From: Paenibacillus sp. FSL H7-0737
Lineage (GTDB): Bacteria > Bacillota > Bacilli > Paenibacillales > Paenibacillaceae
NCBI RefSeq assembly: GCF_000758545.1
Contig: NZ_CP009279.1
Location: 2,604,001-2,668,000, forward strand
Length of the DNA stretch: 64,000 bases
Direction of reading: 5' to 3'
This document shows, piece by piece, positions 43,199 to 52,786 of the stretch; position 1 is the first letter of the stretch; every line of letters starts with the position of its first letter. The notes under the pieces are model-generated. The model did no database searches. It saw only the letters and a program-made list of their open reading frames with translations, and was not told where the DNA came from. The position numbers and the translations under genes were made by a program.

Positions 43199-44461
43199 TT
43201 ATTTATAGTGTCCGCCGATCTTTCCAGATCTGTCCTTAAGCTGCCCGGCATCTGTAAAAGAAGCTGCTCGCCCAATGATCGTCTCCCCATATTTATTCTT
43301 GAGGGCATCGGTCGCACGTTCGAGTTCACGATAGCGAGGGCGAGACTCAAATAGGGTTAGCTGGTACTGGCTTTCGTCAGATAGATTGGACAGGCTTAAG
43401 TGGATTCTACGCACAGGCTGACCGTCCCAGTGGAGCTTGAAGAGAGAAAGAGCTGCCTCATATACAAGCAGGGTGGCATTTGTAGGATCGCTCATTGTAG
43501 TTTGTCTTGAGAAGCCTGTGGGGTCATCAAAGCTGGCACCTTGGCAGCCGATAGACACGACTGCACCATGTACTTTCAATTTGCGGCAACGTCTACATAC
43601 AAGCTCAGATAGCTCAAGAATGATGGTCTTAATATCTTGCAGCTTATAGTAATCCCTTGGAAGCGTCATTTGGTGCCCGACACTCTTGGGTGCGACTTCA
43701 TAGGTGCTTGGGCTCACGGGGCTGTCATCGATGCCATTGGCTATCCGCCAATATAGCTCGGCGTCGATATCACATTTTTTGTGGAATTTCTCCCTCATGC
43801 GCCATTTCAGCTCGCTTAGCGGCATCTGTGCCAAATGTCCAATTGTCGTAATACCCATGCTTTGGAAATGGGCGGACATGCGGCGACCTACCATGAACAG
43901 CTCGCTAATGGGGAGAGGCCAGAGCACATTCGGAAGCTCCTCGTTAGCGAGGGTGAATATACCATCCGCGTTCTTCTTGGCCCACAGGTCGCAAGCCATT
44001 TTGGCGGTAACCTTGGAATATCCAATGCCGATGCGCGCACGCACACCTGTGTTTCTACGAATTAGATCCTGAATGGCGGTAGCGATCTCCCTTGGACTGC
44101 CAAATAAGCTGAGGCTACCGCTGATATCAATAAACTGTTCATCGATAGAATAAGGTTCTACCTGGTCGCTAAACTTACGTAGAATATCTGTGATTTGAGA
44201 GGAGACATCGATATATTGCTGCATATGTGGTCTGACCACGATGACTTCGGGGCATTTTGCCAGCGCTTCCTTCAACGTCTCAGCGGTAGTAATGCCATAG
44301 GATTTGGCTATAGGGCAGGCAGCCAGCACAATACCGCTCCGTCTAGCTGGGTCTCCAGCAACGATCAGCGGCTTATTGCTGTACTGCGGATTAGAGGCTT
44401 TTTCCACAGAGGCATAGAAGCTTTGGCAATCAGATAGCATAATGACACGCTCTTTATTCAT
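43199..44461 (-). CDS. Y-family DNA polymerase (UvrX/YqjW-type)
   Basis: A 420-residue translesion polymerase: first catalytic Asp in VIMLSDCQSFYASVEKA, steric gate region, then the second acidic pair in PYSIDEQFIDISG; thumb/HhH region GIGYSKVTAKMACDLWAKK; little-finger domain after ~240. The end KIGGHYK is typical of the Bacillus UvrX/YqjW group rather than DinB. The start at 44461 has only a TGGAGCG upstream. A LexA-type box sits just upstream of its -10, so it should belong to the SOS response. No YolD-like partner gene precedes it. Confidence 0.9.
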   Translation of the reverse strand: MNKERVIMLSDCQSFYASVEKASNPQYSNKPLIVAGDPARRSGIVLAACPIAKSYGITTAETLKEALAKCPEVIVVRPHMQQYIDVSSQITDILRKFSDQVEPYSIDEQFIDISGSLSLFGSPREIATAIQDLIRRNTGVRARIGIGYSKVTAKMACDLWAKKNADGIFTLANEELPNVLWPLPISELFMVGRRMSAHFQSMGITTIGHLAQMPLSELKWRMREKFHKKCDIDAELYWRIANGIDDSPVSPSTYEVAPKSVGHQMTLPRDYYKLQDIKTIILELSELVCRRCRKLKVHGAVVSIGCQGASFDDPTGFSRQTTMSDPTNATLLVYEAALSLFKLHWDGQPVRRIHLSLSNLSDESQYQLTLFESRPRYRELERATDALKNKYGETIIGRAASFTDAGQLKDRSGKIGGHYK

Positions 44462-44511
44462 AGGTTCACACGCTCCAGGTGAGGTAGAGATACCTTATAT
44501 TTTTTCTCCTT

Positions 44512-44517
44512 ATTATA
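44512..44517 (-). promoter_or_regulatory. -10 element of the Y-family polymerase gene
   Basis: TATAAT on the minus strand directly beside the LexA-type box; the -35 (TACACA, 44535-44540) is weak. Confidence 0.5.
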
Positions 44518-44520
44518 ATA

Positions 44521-44534
44521 CGAACGTATGATCG
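44521..44534. promoter_or_regulatory. LexA/DinR-type SOS box
   Basis: CGAACGTATGATCG matches the Bacillus consensus CGAACRNRYGTTYG at 13 of 14 positions and lies between the -35 and -10 of the polymerase gene. Confidence 0.65.
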
Positions 44535-44557
44535 TGTGTATTCTTATTTATTTCCAT

Positions 44558-45139
44558 TTATTTCGTCTCAAGTGTGCATAGACCCGTAGCCACGCCCCCA
44601 GAGATAATCGTGAGGATGGAGTGGAAGAAGGTTTCCTTGGAAATCAGGAGTCCTCCCGCGCCGATAATCATAAAGTCGGTCAAAAAAATGATGAATCCAA
44701 GGTTCAGCGGGACATACCTTTTTATAAATTGAGCGAGCAGATCGGTGCCCCCCGTACTTGCTTTAAACCGCAGCATAATCCCAAGTCCCGTTCCCATCAA
44801 AAAACCGCCAATAATGGCGCTAGAAATGGAACCAAACTCAAAATAATATAGAAAGTGATATTGGAAAGGACCGAGAAGCTCGATCAGAAATGATGAGATC
44901 AATAGGCCGAGTACACTGTTGTAAAAGATATCGCGTTCCTTTAACCAAGCGAGCAGAAAGATAGGAAAGCTGCAGAGAATTATAGCTACGCCAATTTTAG
45001 CGCCGGATAAATAATTAATAATGAGGGCTATCCCTATTATTCCCCCATCCAAGATTTTATATGGTACGAGAAAAAAATTAGTTCCCGCAGCAACGAGTAA
45101 GCTTCCTAAAAGTATGATAAGGTATCTTAATGGCCGCAT
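44558..45139 (-). CDS. YitT/YczE-like membrane protein
   Basis: A 193-residue protein with five or six membrane segments: IILLGSLLVAAGTNFFLVPY, DGGIIGIALIINYLSG, a GGFLMGTGLGIMLRFKASTG loop and a hydrophobic end. This is the YitT (DUF161) core without the DUF2179 domain seen in the paralogue at 29.8 kb. The ATG at 45139 has GGAG 9 bases upstream; earlier in-frame starts (45154) have no ribosome site. Function unknown. Confidence 0.83.
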   Translation of the reverse strand: MRPLRYLIILLGSLLVAAGTNFFLVPYKILDGGIIGIALIINYLSGAKIGVAIILCSFPIFLLAWLKERDIFYNSVLGLLISSFLIELLGPFQYHFLYYFEFGSISSAIIGGFLMGTGLGIMLRFKASTGGTDLLAQFIKRYVPLNLGFIIFLTDFMIIGAGGLLISKETFFHSILTIISGGVATGLCTLETK

Positions 45140-45207
45140 ATTTAACATCTCCACATTAAAGGCATGTCTATAAATATGCTTGTCACTTCCAAAAAATTGC
45201 AGTTGAA

Positions 45208-45235
45208 CAAAAAAACCTGATTATGAATCAGGGTT
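45208..45235 (-). terminator. Terminator of the AraC gene
   Basis: AACCCTGATT/AATCAGGTT stem with T7 on the minus strand. A second strong hairpin (AGCACGTGTCC/GGAGACGTGCT, 45357-45386) lies nearer the gene end without a T-run. Confidence 0.7.
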
Positions 45236-45395
45236 AAAAAGTCTTATATTACATAGTGTGTGAGGGATAGCCGGTTCCTAACGCTCAAAAGACACCAAGT
45301 AACTAAGCGTAAACAATTCAGAAATGAAAGTATGAATGTTACTGTATGGAGGAATTAGCACGTGTCCAATAATCGGAGACGTGCTGCTTGTGTTT

Positions 45396-46262
45396 TTAAC
45401 GGGAGTAACGCTTGCGAAAGCGAAGCGGAGAGATTCCGATCTGCTGAGCAAATCGACGCGAGAAGTAGGCGGCACTCTCGAAGCCGGTACGTTCTGCGAT
45501 TCCGGCTATAGAAAGCTCAGTCTTAAGCAGCAATAGCTTAGCCTGTTCCAAACGGTAATCCGTCAAATACTCCATCGGAGTCAGCCCATATACTCGTTTC
45601 ATGCAGCGAGTAAGGTAGTTATAGTGAAAATGCAGTGCGTCCGCTAGTGAGGCATTGGAGAGAGGCTCCGCATAATGATTACGGATATAAGTCTCCGTCT
45701 GCTCTGCGATTTCCACCGCGTGACTTTCTGAAGTATCATGCTGTGCCAGATCCATCATCCGCAGTATTTCTTCAAATATCCGTTGCTGCTGCCAAACTGC
45801 GCTGGAACGCCGGCCCGTAGACAGCTGTAATAGCATCTCGGCTTGTCCACTCCGTTCAAAAGGGTCAGGGAGGGGACCGAACTGTGGCACTCGAATGGTA
45901 TACGGATGAGTAAGAAACTGCCGAAAATGTGTTTCACGGTTGATATACACGGGTCCACCCTCAGAGCTAGACCAATCTGCAAGGGTATGAAAATGAATCC
46001 ATATAAATGAAGTGGTCTCATCACATGGCTTAACGGAGTAATGATAGCGATCGGGCAGCAATAGCAGTGTATGTCCCGCCGAAACCTCCCATTGATTATG
46101 GTCCTCCCCGATAAATAGACAGCCTTGTTCTACAATAAGTAGATCAAACACCCCAATATGGCTTCTATTTGGATGCTGATCCCCGGGTTGATAAACCGTG
46201 CGATTGCATTCTAGAAAATAAGGAAATGGCGGCGCAGCGAAATGTATAAATGAAAGGCCCAT
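45396..46262 (-). CDS. AraC-family transcriptional regulator
   Basis: A 288-residue regulator: N-terminal cupin sensing domain (~15-110, with HIGVFDLLIVEQGCLFIGED and TLLLLPDRYHYS) and C-terminal double HTH (~185-288): EPLSNASLADALHFHYNYL, then LSIAGIAERTGFESAAYFSRRF and SPLRFRKRY. It is divergent from the GH127 gene 127 bp away, so it most likely activates that gene in response to an arabinose-containing sugar; this is inference from position. Confidence 0.88.
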   Translation of the reverse strand: MGLSFIHFAAPPFPYFLECNRTVYQPGDQHPNRSHIGVFDLLIVEQGCLFIGEDHNQWEVSAGHTLLLLPDRYHYSVKPCDETTSFIWIHFHTLADWSSSEGGPVYINRETHFRQFLTHPYTIRVPQFGPLPDPFERSGQAEMLLQLSTGRRSSAVWQQQRIFEEILRMMDLAQHDTSESHAVEIAEQTETYIRNHYAEPLSNASLADALHFHYNYLTRCMKRVYGLTPMEYLTDYRLEQAKLLLLKTELSIAGIAERTGFESAAYFSRRFAQQIGISPLRFRKRYSR

Positions 46263-46395
46263 TTTGTAATTATCCCTCCTTTCTAAAGTGTGAAATAGTA
46301 CAAAAAAGGGGTTGCTTCTGATCGTATTTTTAATCTATTCTACCCCCTATAATTATTATTAGCGAGTATGAAATAAGACTGAGGGGAAGATGAAG

Positions 46396-48360
46396 ATGAA
46401 CAAAATTATACAGGATCAAGAAGTTGTAAAAGATCAAACTGTTACCATTCAAGATGATTTCTGGGGCGGATACATTAGGCTGGTCCAGAACGTTGTTATC
46501 CCCTATCAATATGAGGCATTGCACGATAGAGCACTGGGAGCTGAACCCAGTCATGCCATTGCTAATTTTGAGATTGCTGCGGGCCGGAAGACTGGCGAGT
46601 TTTACGGCTGGGTATTTCAAGATAGTGATGTGGCTAAGTGGCTGGAGGCTGTTGGTTATTCCTTAAGCATTACACGTGATCCTGAGCTAGAGCGTCAAGC
46701 GGATGAAGTGATTGACCTCGTTGGCGAGGCGCAGCAGGAAGATGGATACTTAAATACTTATTTTACGATAAAAGAACCGGGTAAGCGCTGGACCAATTTG
46801 AACGATTGTCATGAGCTGTACTGTGCTGGACATTTCATAGAAGCTGCCGTTTCTTATTATGAAGCTACTGGCAAAAGAAAACTGCTCGACATCATGTGCC
46901 GAATGGTTGATCATATCGATTCTGTGTTTGGACCGGAAGAAGGCAAAATGCAGGGCTATGATGGGCATCAGGAGATTGAACTCGCGCTCGTTAAGCTGTA
47001 TCGATTGACAGGTGAGGAACGATATTTGAAGCTCAGCAGCTTTTTTATTAATGAGCGAGGTCAACAGCCGAATTTCTTAAAGGAACAATGGGATAATCTG
47101 GGGAAGATCAATTTTTTCACAGGTCGGAAGGAGGATCTTGATTTAAAATATTACCAGAGTCATCTTCCAGTAAGAGAGCAGAAGGTGGCTGTAGGCCATG
47201 CTGTACGTGCGGTTTATATGTATACTGCTATGGCTGATCTTGCCGCTATTACTGGAGATGAATCACTACGTGAAGCATGCGAGAGACTGTGGAATAACAT
47301 TACGAACAAGCAAATGTACATTACAGGCGGGATCGGCTCTACACATAGAGGGGAGGCGTTCACCTTCGATTATGATCTGCCTAACGATTCGGTGTACGCA
47401 GAGACTTGTGCCTCTATTGGGTTGATCTTTTTTGCACAGCGTATGCTGAGAATATCACCGGATGCACGTTATGCCGATGTCATGGAGCGGGCGCTTTACA
47501 ACAATGTACTGGGCTCGATGGCACAAGATGGCAAGCACTATTTTTATGTGAACCCACTGGAAGTATGGCCCCAGGCATGCAGTTGCAACCCGGAGAAACA
47601 TCATGTGAAGTCTGAACGTCAAGGCTGGTTTGGCTGCGCCTGCTGCCCTCCGAATGTCGCGCGTCTACTTACTTCGCTCAATCAATATATTTACACGGTT
47701 CATGGCGATACACTCTATACGAATTTGTATATTGGAAGTAATCTGAACACTAAGCTGAGTGGAACGGATGTTACGATTCAGCAAGAGTGCAACTATCCAT
47801 GGAAAGGTACAGTCTCGATGAAGATCAATCCGGCAGAGGAAGCGGAGTTCGGAATTGCTTTACGGATTCCATCGTGGAGTCTAGGAATGGAGTTCAGAGT
47901 CAATGGTGAAGCGCTGAACACTGCTGAGAACATCGAGCAGGGATACCTCGTTATTCGGAGAATGTGGAGAGCAGGAGACATAATCGAAGTGAATGACCCA
48001 ATGGAGGCACATCGCATTTACGCTCATCCCAATTTGCGAGCAGATGCTCAAAAAGTAACGATTCAACGCGGACCGCTTGTGTATTGCCTTGAAAGTATCG
48101 ATAATGGTGAGCCTTTAAGCTCTATTTCTTTAAAAGAAGACGGTGAACTCACGGCGAGTTTTGATGAGACTTTGCTTGGTGGCGCTGTTGTTGTCGAGGC
48201 AGATGGACTGCGTGTTGATCAAGAGAGCTGGAGTGGTGGACTTTACAGCAGAGAGAAAGCATCCCTTCAAGCCGTTAAGGTCAAAGCTGTTCCCTATTAC
48301 TTGTGGGGCAATCGTGGCAGTGGTGAAATGAAGGTATGGATTCCGGAAGGTAGTATGTGA
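46396..48360 (+). CDS. GH127 beta-L-arabinofuranosidase (DUF1680)
   Basis: A 654-residue cytoplasmic enzyme with the (alpha/alpha)6 barrel and C-terminal beta domains of GH127. The zinc/cysteine nucleophile region is intact: YAETCASIG (Glu-x-Cys) near residue 335 and WFGCACCPPNVARLL near 415. It releases beta-L-arabinofuranose from arabino-oligosaccharides. The ATG at 46396 has GAGGGGA 8 bases upstream; the ATG at 46390 is too close to it. It is divergent from an AraC regulator. No signal peptide, so the substrate must be imported, but no transporter is encoded nearby. Confidence 0.92.
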   Translation: MNKIIQDQEVVKDQTVTIQDDFWGGYIRLVQNVVIPYQYEALHDRALGAEPSHAIANFEIAAGRKTGEFYGWVFQDSDVAKWLEAVGYSLSITRDPELERQADEVIDLVGEAQQEDGYLNTYFTIKEPGKRWTNLNDCHELYCAGHFIEAAVSYYEATGKRKLLDIMCRMVDHIDSVFGPEEGKMQGYDGHQEIELALVKLYRLTGEERYLKLSSFFINERGQQPNFLKEQWDNLGKINFFTGRKEDLDLKYYQSHLPVREQKVAVGHAVRAVYMYTAMADLAAITGDESLREACERLWNNITNKQMYITGGIGSTHRGEAFTFDYDLPNDSVYAETCASIGLIFFAQRMLRISPDARYADVMERALYNNVLGSMAQDGKHYFYVNPLEVWPQACSCNPEKHHVKSERQGWFGCACCPPNVARLLTSLNQYIYTVHGDTLYTNLYIGSNLNTKLSGTDVTIQQECNYPWKGTVSMKINPAEEAEFGIALRIPSWSLGMEFRVNGEALNTAENIEQGYLVIRRMWRAGDIIEVNDPMEAHRIYAHPNLRADAQKVTIQRGPLVYCLESIDNGEPLSSISLKEDGELTASFDETLLGGAVVVEADGLRVDQESWSGGLYSREKASLQAVKVKAVPYYLWGNRGSGEMKVWIPEGSM

Positions 48361-48481
48361 GTTATGGGACAGGCAAAGTAATTTAAGGTTTAGGATAGCA
48401 GGGATTTACGCTTTATTGTATGCTATATTTGATCGGGACAAGGTAGCTGATCATTTTACAGAAAATATTGGAGGCATCACA

Positions 48482-48790
48482 ATGAGCAAACGTTATCGAA
48501 TTACACGAGCTATGCAAAATGATGGAGGTTCAACACAAACGATATCTTTAGAAGAGTGCAAGCAGTATTTCGCATCCAAACCTGATTTCACCTATACATC
48601 AGTTTATACAGTAGCAGGCGCCACTACGATGTCCATTGAGGGAGATTTCTTTATGTGGAGCTTTGGTGATACTACAATCCCATTTAGGCATTATCAAGGG
48701 GATATTTACGTTTCTGGAAATAATGAAGCTGTGATCCCGAGAATGCTTGAGGTTGCGAGTGATTTAAGAGCAGATGTTGTGGAAGGGTAA
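48482..48790 (+). CDS. Small soluble protein, unknown function
   Basis: A 102-residue protein with mixed alpha/beta features: KRYRITRAMQNDGG, EECKQYFASKPDFTYTSVYTV, and a beta-rich middle FFMWSFGDTTIPFRHYQGDIYVSG ending in a helix PRMLEVASDLRADV. The ATG at 48482 has GGAGG 9 bases upstream; an upstream in-frame start at 48416 has none. The composition and strands suggest a compact folded domain, but I do not recognise the family. It ends just before paired terminators. Confidence 0.7.
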   Translation: MSKRYRITRAMQNDGGSTQTISLEECKQYFASKPDFTYTSVYTVAGATTMSIEGDFFMWSFGDTTIPFRHYQGDIYVSGNNEAVIPRMLEVASDLRADVVEG

Positions 48791-48822
48791 AAAAAAAAGA
48801 CCCCTGAAGAGTTCAGGAGTCA
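48790..48822 (-). terminator. Terminator of the GH94 gene
   Basis: GACTCCTGAA/TTCAGGGGTC stem with T10 on the minus strand. Confidence 0.8.
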
Positions 48823-48838
48823 TCCAGCGTTAATTATA

Positions 48839-48881
48839 GATCCGCCCAATCGTTCAAGTGAACGGTTGAGCGGATTTTTTT
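48839..48881 (+). terminator. Terminator of the small gene at 48.5 kb
   Basis: GATCCGC-CAA-CGTTCA pairs with TGAACG-TTG-GCGGATT and T7 on the plus strand. It overlaps the very end of the GH94 coding region by two bases. Confidence 0.8.
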
Positions 48882-51315
48882 AACCCAGTTCTACAACTAC
48901 TTGGTGTACTGCACCGTCTCCAACTGGAGCAATGATGTTACCTTCTACAGCTGTGCCATCCAGGGTAAGACTAACTACACCTTTGGAGACATGGTTCGGG
49001 TTCTTGATTTGAATCACATAAGTATCTCCACGGAAGACACGTGTGATTTCAAAGCTATCCCATTCAGTAGGAATACAAGGATCGATCTTCAGACCATTGA
49101 AATCCGCTTGGATGCCAAGGATCGATTGAGTGATGGCTACATAGTTCCAAGCAGCAGTACCAGTCAACCAGGAGTTTTTAGCTTCCCCGTGACGAACGGC
49201 ATCTTTACCTGCGATCATTTGGGAGTAGACATAAGGCTCTGTGCGGTGAATTTCGCTGATATCCTCCAGGTAAGCAGGAGCAATTTTTGCGTAAATTTCA
49301 AACGCTCTGTCGCCATGTCCAAGTACAGTTTCAGCGATCATGATCCAAGGGTTATTATGGCAGAAAATACCGGCATTTTCTTTGTAGCCCGGAGGGTACG
49401 TAGAAATTTCACCCAGGTTCAGATAGTACTTGGAATACGGTGGCTGTTGCAATACGATACCGTATTTAGTATCCAAATGCTCTTGTACGGATGATAGAGC
49501 TTTTTCAGCTTGACCATTTTCCACACCGATACCGGCCATTACGCAGATCCCTTGTGGTTCGATGAAGATTTTACCTTCTTCATTTTCTTTGGAACCGATC
49601 TTGTCGCCATAGTGATCATAAGCACGCAGGAACCAATCGCCATCGAAGCCGTGCGTCAATGTGATTTCTTTCATGTTGTCAATCTTAGCTTCTGCATCCA
49701 CAGCTACATCGTTAAGTCCGCGCATCCGGCAGATTTCAGCATAGTCCGGTCCAACGAAGACGAACAGACCCGCGATAAATACAGATTCCGCAACGCGACC
49801 TTCGATGTTGGCAGTGGTTTGGAAAGATTCACCCGGCTCAGTAGAGAAGCAGTTGAGGTTCAAGCAGTCATTCCAGTCTGCGCGCCCGATCAGCGGCAAG
49901 CCGTGAGGTCCGAGATTGTTAGTTACATGCTCGAAGGAACGTTTCAAGTGCTCAAACAGCGTAGCGGTGTTATTCGGATTACTGTCAAAAGGAACCTGCT
50001 CATCAAGAATCGAGGTATCGCCAGTTTCTTTAATGTAAGCAGCCGTTCCAAGGATCAACCAAAGCGGATCATCGTTAAAGCCGGTGCCGACTTCGTTGTT
50101 ACCTTTTTTAGTAAGCGGTTGGTATTGGTGATAGGCACTGCCATCTTCAAATTGTGTAGCCGCAATATCGAGAATACGTTCTTTAGCACGTTCAGGAATT
50201 TGATGAACAAATCCGAGCAAGTCTTGGTTAGAATCACGGAAGCCCATACCACGGCCAATACCGGATTCAAAGTAGGAAGCAGAACGGGACATGTTGAAGG
50301 TAACCATACATTGATATGGATTCCAGATGTTAACCATGCGATCCAGTTTCTCGTCGCCGCTTTGGATTTGATATTTAGATAGCAGGTTATCCCAGTGAGC
50401 AGCAAGTGCAGCGAGTGCAGCGTCTACTTGTGCATCTGTAGCAAATTGCGCGATCATAGCTTCTGCTGGTTTTTTGTTGATTACATTCAGGGATTCCCAT
50501 TTATCTTCTTCAGGGTTCTCGATGTAGCCGAGTACAAAGATGAAGCTTTGTTCTTCACCTGGTTCAAGCGTAATGTTAAGTGCGTGTGATCCGATAGGGG
50601 ACCAGCCGCTAGCTACGGAGTTAGTAGGTTCGCCTGCAACTACAGCTTGTGGGCTTTCCAGACCGTTGTACATCCCTACGAAAGCTTCACGATCAGTATC
50701 GAAACCAGCGATTTCTTTATTTACGGAGTAGAAAGCATAGTGATTTCTGCGCTCACGATATTCAGTTTTGTGATAGATAACGGAATCCTTCACTTCAACC
50801 TCACCGGTGCTGAGATTGCGTTGGAAGTTAGTCATATCATCTTGTGCATTCCAGAGACAGAACTCTGCAAAAGAGAACAGTTTCACGGATTTTTTAGCAG
50901 AGCTCGTGTTCTTCACTACAAGACGATGTACTTCAGCATTATGACCCATAGGGACAAAAGCAAGCTGGTTCACAGAAATTCCGTTCCGTTCGCCAGTAAT
51001 GGAAGTGTAGCCAAGACCGTGACGGCATTCATAGAAGTCGAGATCACGTTTTACTGGCATCCAGCCTGGGGTCCAGAAATCACCATCGTCATAAAGATAG
51101 TAGTAGCGGCCGCCGGTATCCAGTGGGATATTGTTATAACGGTAACGGGTCAATCTTCTGAGACGAGCGTCCCTATAGAAGGTGTAGCCACCAGCTGTAT
51201 TGGAAATAAGTCCGAAAAATTGCTCATTACCAAGATAGTTAATCCAAGGGTAAGGGGTTTTAGGTGTGTTAATTACATACTCTTTTCGAGTGTCGTCAAA
51301 GGTTCCGAATTTCAT
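48880..51315 (-). CDS. GH94 cellobiose phosphorylase
   Basis: An 811-residue cytoplasmic phosphorylase: N-terminal beta-sandwich (~1-280, [37 protein letters not shown]), then the (alpha/alpha)6 barrel with [15 protein letters not shown], the catalytic acid in [12 protein letters not shown], and [14 protein letters not shown]. It converts cellobiose plus phosphate to glucose 1-phosphate and glucose. The start at 51315 has AAAGGAGA 9 bases upstream and gives the family length; in-frame codons 33 residues further upstream run through an operator and a hairpin. It is controlled by the LacI repressor encoded next door. Confidence 0.93.
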   Translation of the reverse strand: MKFGTFDDTRKEYVINTPKTPYPWINYLGNEQFFGLISNTAGGYTFYRDARLRRLTRYRYNNIPLDTGGRYYYLYDDGDFWTPGWMPVKRDLDFYECRHGLGYTSITGERNGISVNQLAFVPMGHNAEVHRLVVKNTSSAKKSVKLFSFAEFCLWNAQDDMTNFQRNLSTGEVEVKDSVIYHKTEYRERRNHYAFYSVNKEIAGFDTDREAFVGMYNGLESPQAVVAGEPTNSVASGWSPIGSHALNITLEPGEEQSFIFVLGYIENPEEDKWESLNVINKKPAEAMIAQFATDAQVDAALAALAAHWDNLLSKYQIQSGDEKLDRMVNIWNPYQCMVTFNMSRSASYFESGIGRGMGFRDSNQDLLGFVHQIPERAKERILDIAATQFEDGSAYHQYQPLTKKGNNEVGTGFNDDPLWLILGTAAYIKETGDTSILDEQVPFDSNPNNTATLFEHLKRSFEHVTNNLGPHGLPLIGRADWNDCLNLNCFSTEPGESFQTTANIEGRVAESVFIAGLFVFVGPDYAEICRMRGLNDVAVDAEAKIDNMKEITLTHGFDGDWFLRAYDHYGDKIGSKENEEGKIFIEPQGICVMAGIGVENGQAEKALSSVQEHLDTKYGIVLQQPPYSKYYLNLGEISTYPPGYKENAGIFCHNNPWIMIAETVLGHGDRAFEIYAKIAPAYLEDISEIHRTEPYVYSQMIAGKDAVRHGEAKNSWLTGTAAWNYVAITQSILGIQADFNGLKIDPCIPTEWDSFEITRVFRGDTYVIQIKNPNHVSKGVVSLTLDGTAVEGNIIAPVGDGAVHQVVVELG

Positions 51316-51336
51316 GTGAGAAAGTCTCCTTTCGAT

Positions 51337-51354
51337 TGTGAACGCGCGTTTATA
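51337..51354. promoter_or_regulatory. LacI-family operator in the GH94 leader
   Basis: TGTGAACGCGCGTTTATA shares the AACGCGCGTTT core with the perfect 18-bp palindrome before the repressor gene (14 of 18 positions identical). It lies 22 bases upstream of the GH94 start codon. Confidence 0.75.
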
Positions 51355-51362
51355 AGTTTCAG

Positions 51363-51382
51363 AAAAAATTCCCTCGAGGGAA
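51363..51382 (-). terminator. Terminator-like hairpin in the GH94 leader
   Basis: TTCCCTCGAGGGAA is a perfect 14-bp palindrome followed on the minus strand by T6, i.e. an intrinsic-terminator shape inside the leader or just ahead of the operator. It could terminate upstream read-through from the lacI gene or act as an attenuator. Confidence 0.5.
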
Positions 51383-51498
51383 GGGAGTTTTTTCAATGCT
51401 TTTAAGCAAGACAATTAAAGCAGTAGTTTCGATACCGAATCAAATAGCAGCTTCACGGAAAAATATGTAGATTTCTTCAGCGAAGGATTGATCTTAAG

Positions 51499-52554
51499 CT
51501 ATTTCTTCGGCGGTTGACAGGAATCTCTCTCCACTAAACGAGCTGGAAAGCTGATCGTGCTAAACGTCGGCTGCTGTGAATCACACAGCTCGATTACTTT
51601 TTCAACTGCAGCCTTAGACATTTCATAGATTGGCAAGCGTACAGAGGTCAGCTTAGGCTGAATACGGGATGCTAGCTGAATGTCATCAAATCCAACCATG
51701 GAGAGATCTTCAGGGACAATGATTCCGTGTTCGGAGAACGCTTCCATCGCTGATATAGCCATATCATCGTTGGAGGAGAAGAAGGCCGTTGGCAAAGGTT
51801 CTCCAGAAGCAAGGAGCTTCTTAACCTCTTCGTAAGCAGTCTCTTTCAGAAAATCACCTTTCAGAATAAATCTCTCATTTACAGGCAGGCCATGTTTCTT
51901 CAGCGTATCTTCATAAGCCGTATAACGCTCTCGTCCAGAGTACGTATTCATTTGCCCACAGATGATGCCAATCTCTTGATGACCCAGAGAGATCAAATAT
52001 TCAATCGCTTCTGTGGTGCCCTCGTAATCTTTGGAGTTCACAATGGCCAGATGATTGCGGTCAAGATGCTCCGACATAATCTCAGAAATATCATAATCAA
52101 TTAATACGAGAGGAGAGTCGAGCCCTACCATTTCTCGGACGATATTAATATCCTTCTGAGTGCCGACAATGATACCGCCGTCAATCCGTTTTTGAAGAAA
52201 AGCTTGCTTTACCTTGATGAAATCGTCGGGAGAGTAAACTGTATGAATCAGTACATAACATCCGCGGGCATTCGAGGTGTCGACTACGGCATCAACGAAT
52301 GGAGCAAAGTAATTATTCTGATAAATTCGGGTAGTATTCTCCTTCTCGTTCATACTGATGGCGAAGAGTCCGATCGTATCGGTCTTCTTACCGGCTAAAG
52401 CCCTTGCAAAGCTGTTCGGTTCGTACTGATGTTGCTCAATCACCCGCAGCACTTTGGCCCGGGTCTCTTCAGGGACGTTGGAATAATTGTTGATCACGCG
52501 GGATACCGTACTTCGGGAAACCCCGGCCAACTTAGCTATATCTTCGCTGCGCAT
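51499..52554 (-). CDS. LacI-family transcriptional repressor
   Basis: A 351-residue LacI/GalR protein: HTH RSEDIAKLAGVSRSTVSRVI, hinge helix SFARALAGKKT, then a periplasmic-binding-protein-like effector domain (DTIGLFAISMNE start, TAFFSSNDDMAISAMEAF, MVGFDDIQLASRIQPKLTSVRLP). It lies 184 bp upstream of, and co-directional with, the cellobiose phosphorylase gene, and both promoters carry the AACGCGCGTT operator. A cello-oligosaccharide or related inducer is likely. Confidence 0.92.
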   Translation of the reverse strand: MRSEDIAKLAGVSRSTVSRVINNYSNVPEETRAKVLRVIEQHQYEPNSFARALAGKKTDTIGLFAISMNEKENTTRIYQNNYFAPFVDAVVDTSNARGCYVLIHTVYSPDDFIKVKQAFLQKRIDGGIIVGTQKDINIVREMVGLDSPLVLIDYDISEIMSEHLDRNHLAIVNSKDYEGTTEAIEYLISLGHQEIGIICGQMNTYSGRERYTAYEDTLKKHGLPVNERFILKGDFLKETAYEEVKKLLASGEPLPTAFFSSNDDMAISAMEAFSEHGIIVPEDLSMVGFDDIQLASRIQPKLTSVRLPIYEMSKAAVEKVIELCDSQQPTFSTISFPARLVERDSCQPPKK

Positions 52555-52568
52555 GTTTCCCCTCTTTT

Positions 52569-52586
52569 CATAAACGCGCGTTTATG
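52569..52586. promoter_or_regulatory. LacI-family operator before the repressor gene
   Basis: CATAAACGCGCGTTTATG is an 18-bp perfect palindrome with the central CG typical of LacI-family sites, 15 bp upstream of the repressor start; autoregulation is implied. Confidence 0.8.
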
Positions 52587-52728
52587 AGTTTATTGTAAGC
52601 GAAAGCATTGTATAAATCAATCGTAAATAATAAGAAATTTGTGAAGAAGGGAAGAAACTAGTTAATAGTTTGTATAAGATTTTTGCAGAGAAAGTGCATT
52701 GAAAGCTATAAAAGTCATGCTACTATTG

Positions 52729-52756
52729 TGATAATGATTATTGAGAATGATAATCA
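52729..52756. promoter_or_regulatory. Double Fur box
   Basis: Two overlapping 7-1-7 motifs, TGATAATGATTATTG (52729-52743) and TGAGAATGATAATCA (52742-52756), each match TGATAATNATTATCA at 13 of 15 positions, 31 bp before the binding-protein start. Confidence 0.8.
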
Positions 52757-52786
52757 ATGAAAATATAGCACTGGAGTGAAGGGATA

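Noticed and set aside
49510..50382. 290-residue plus-strand frame opposite GH94
   Set aside because: It lies wholly inside the well-supported GH94 gene, lacks a ribosome site and shows no domain pattern.
50647..51405. 252-residue plus-strand frame opposite the GH94 N-terminus
   Set aside because: Antisense shadow; the GH94 frame has catalytic motifs and family length.
52594..52607. cre-like TGTAAGCGAAAGCA near the LacI gene
   Set aside because: Two mismatches in the right half, including the symmetric T and W positions; too weak to call beside a perfect LacI operator.
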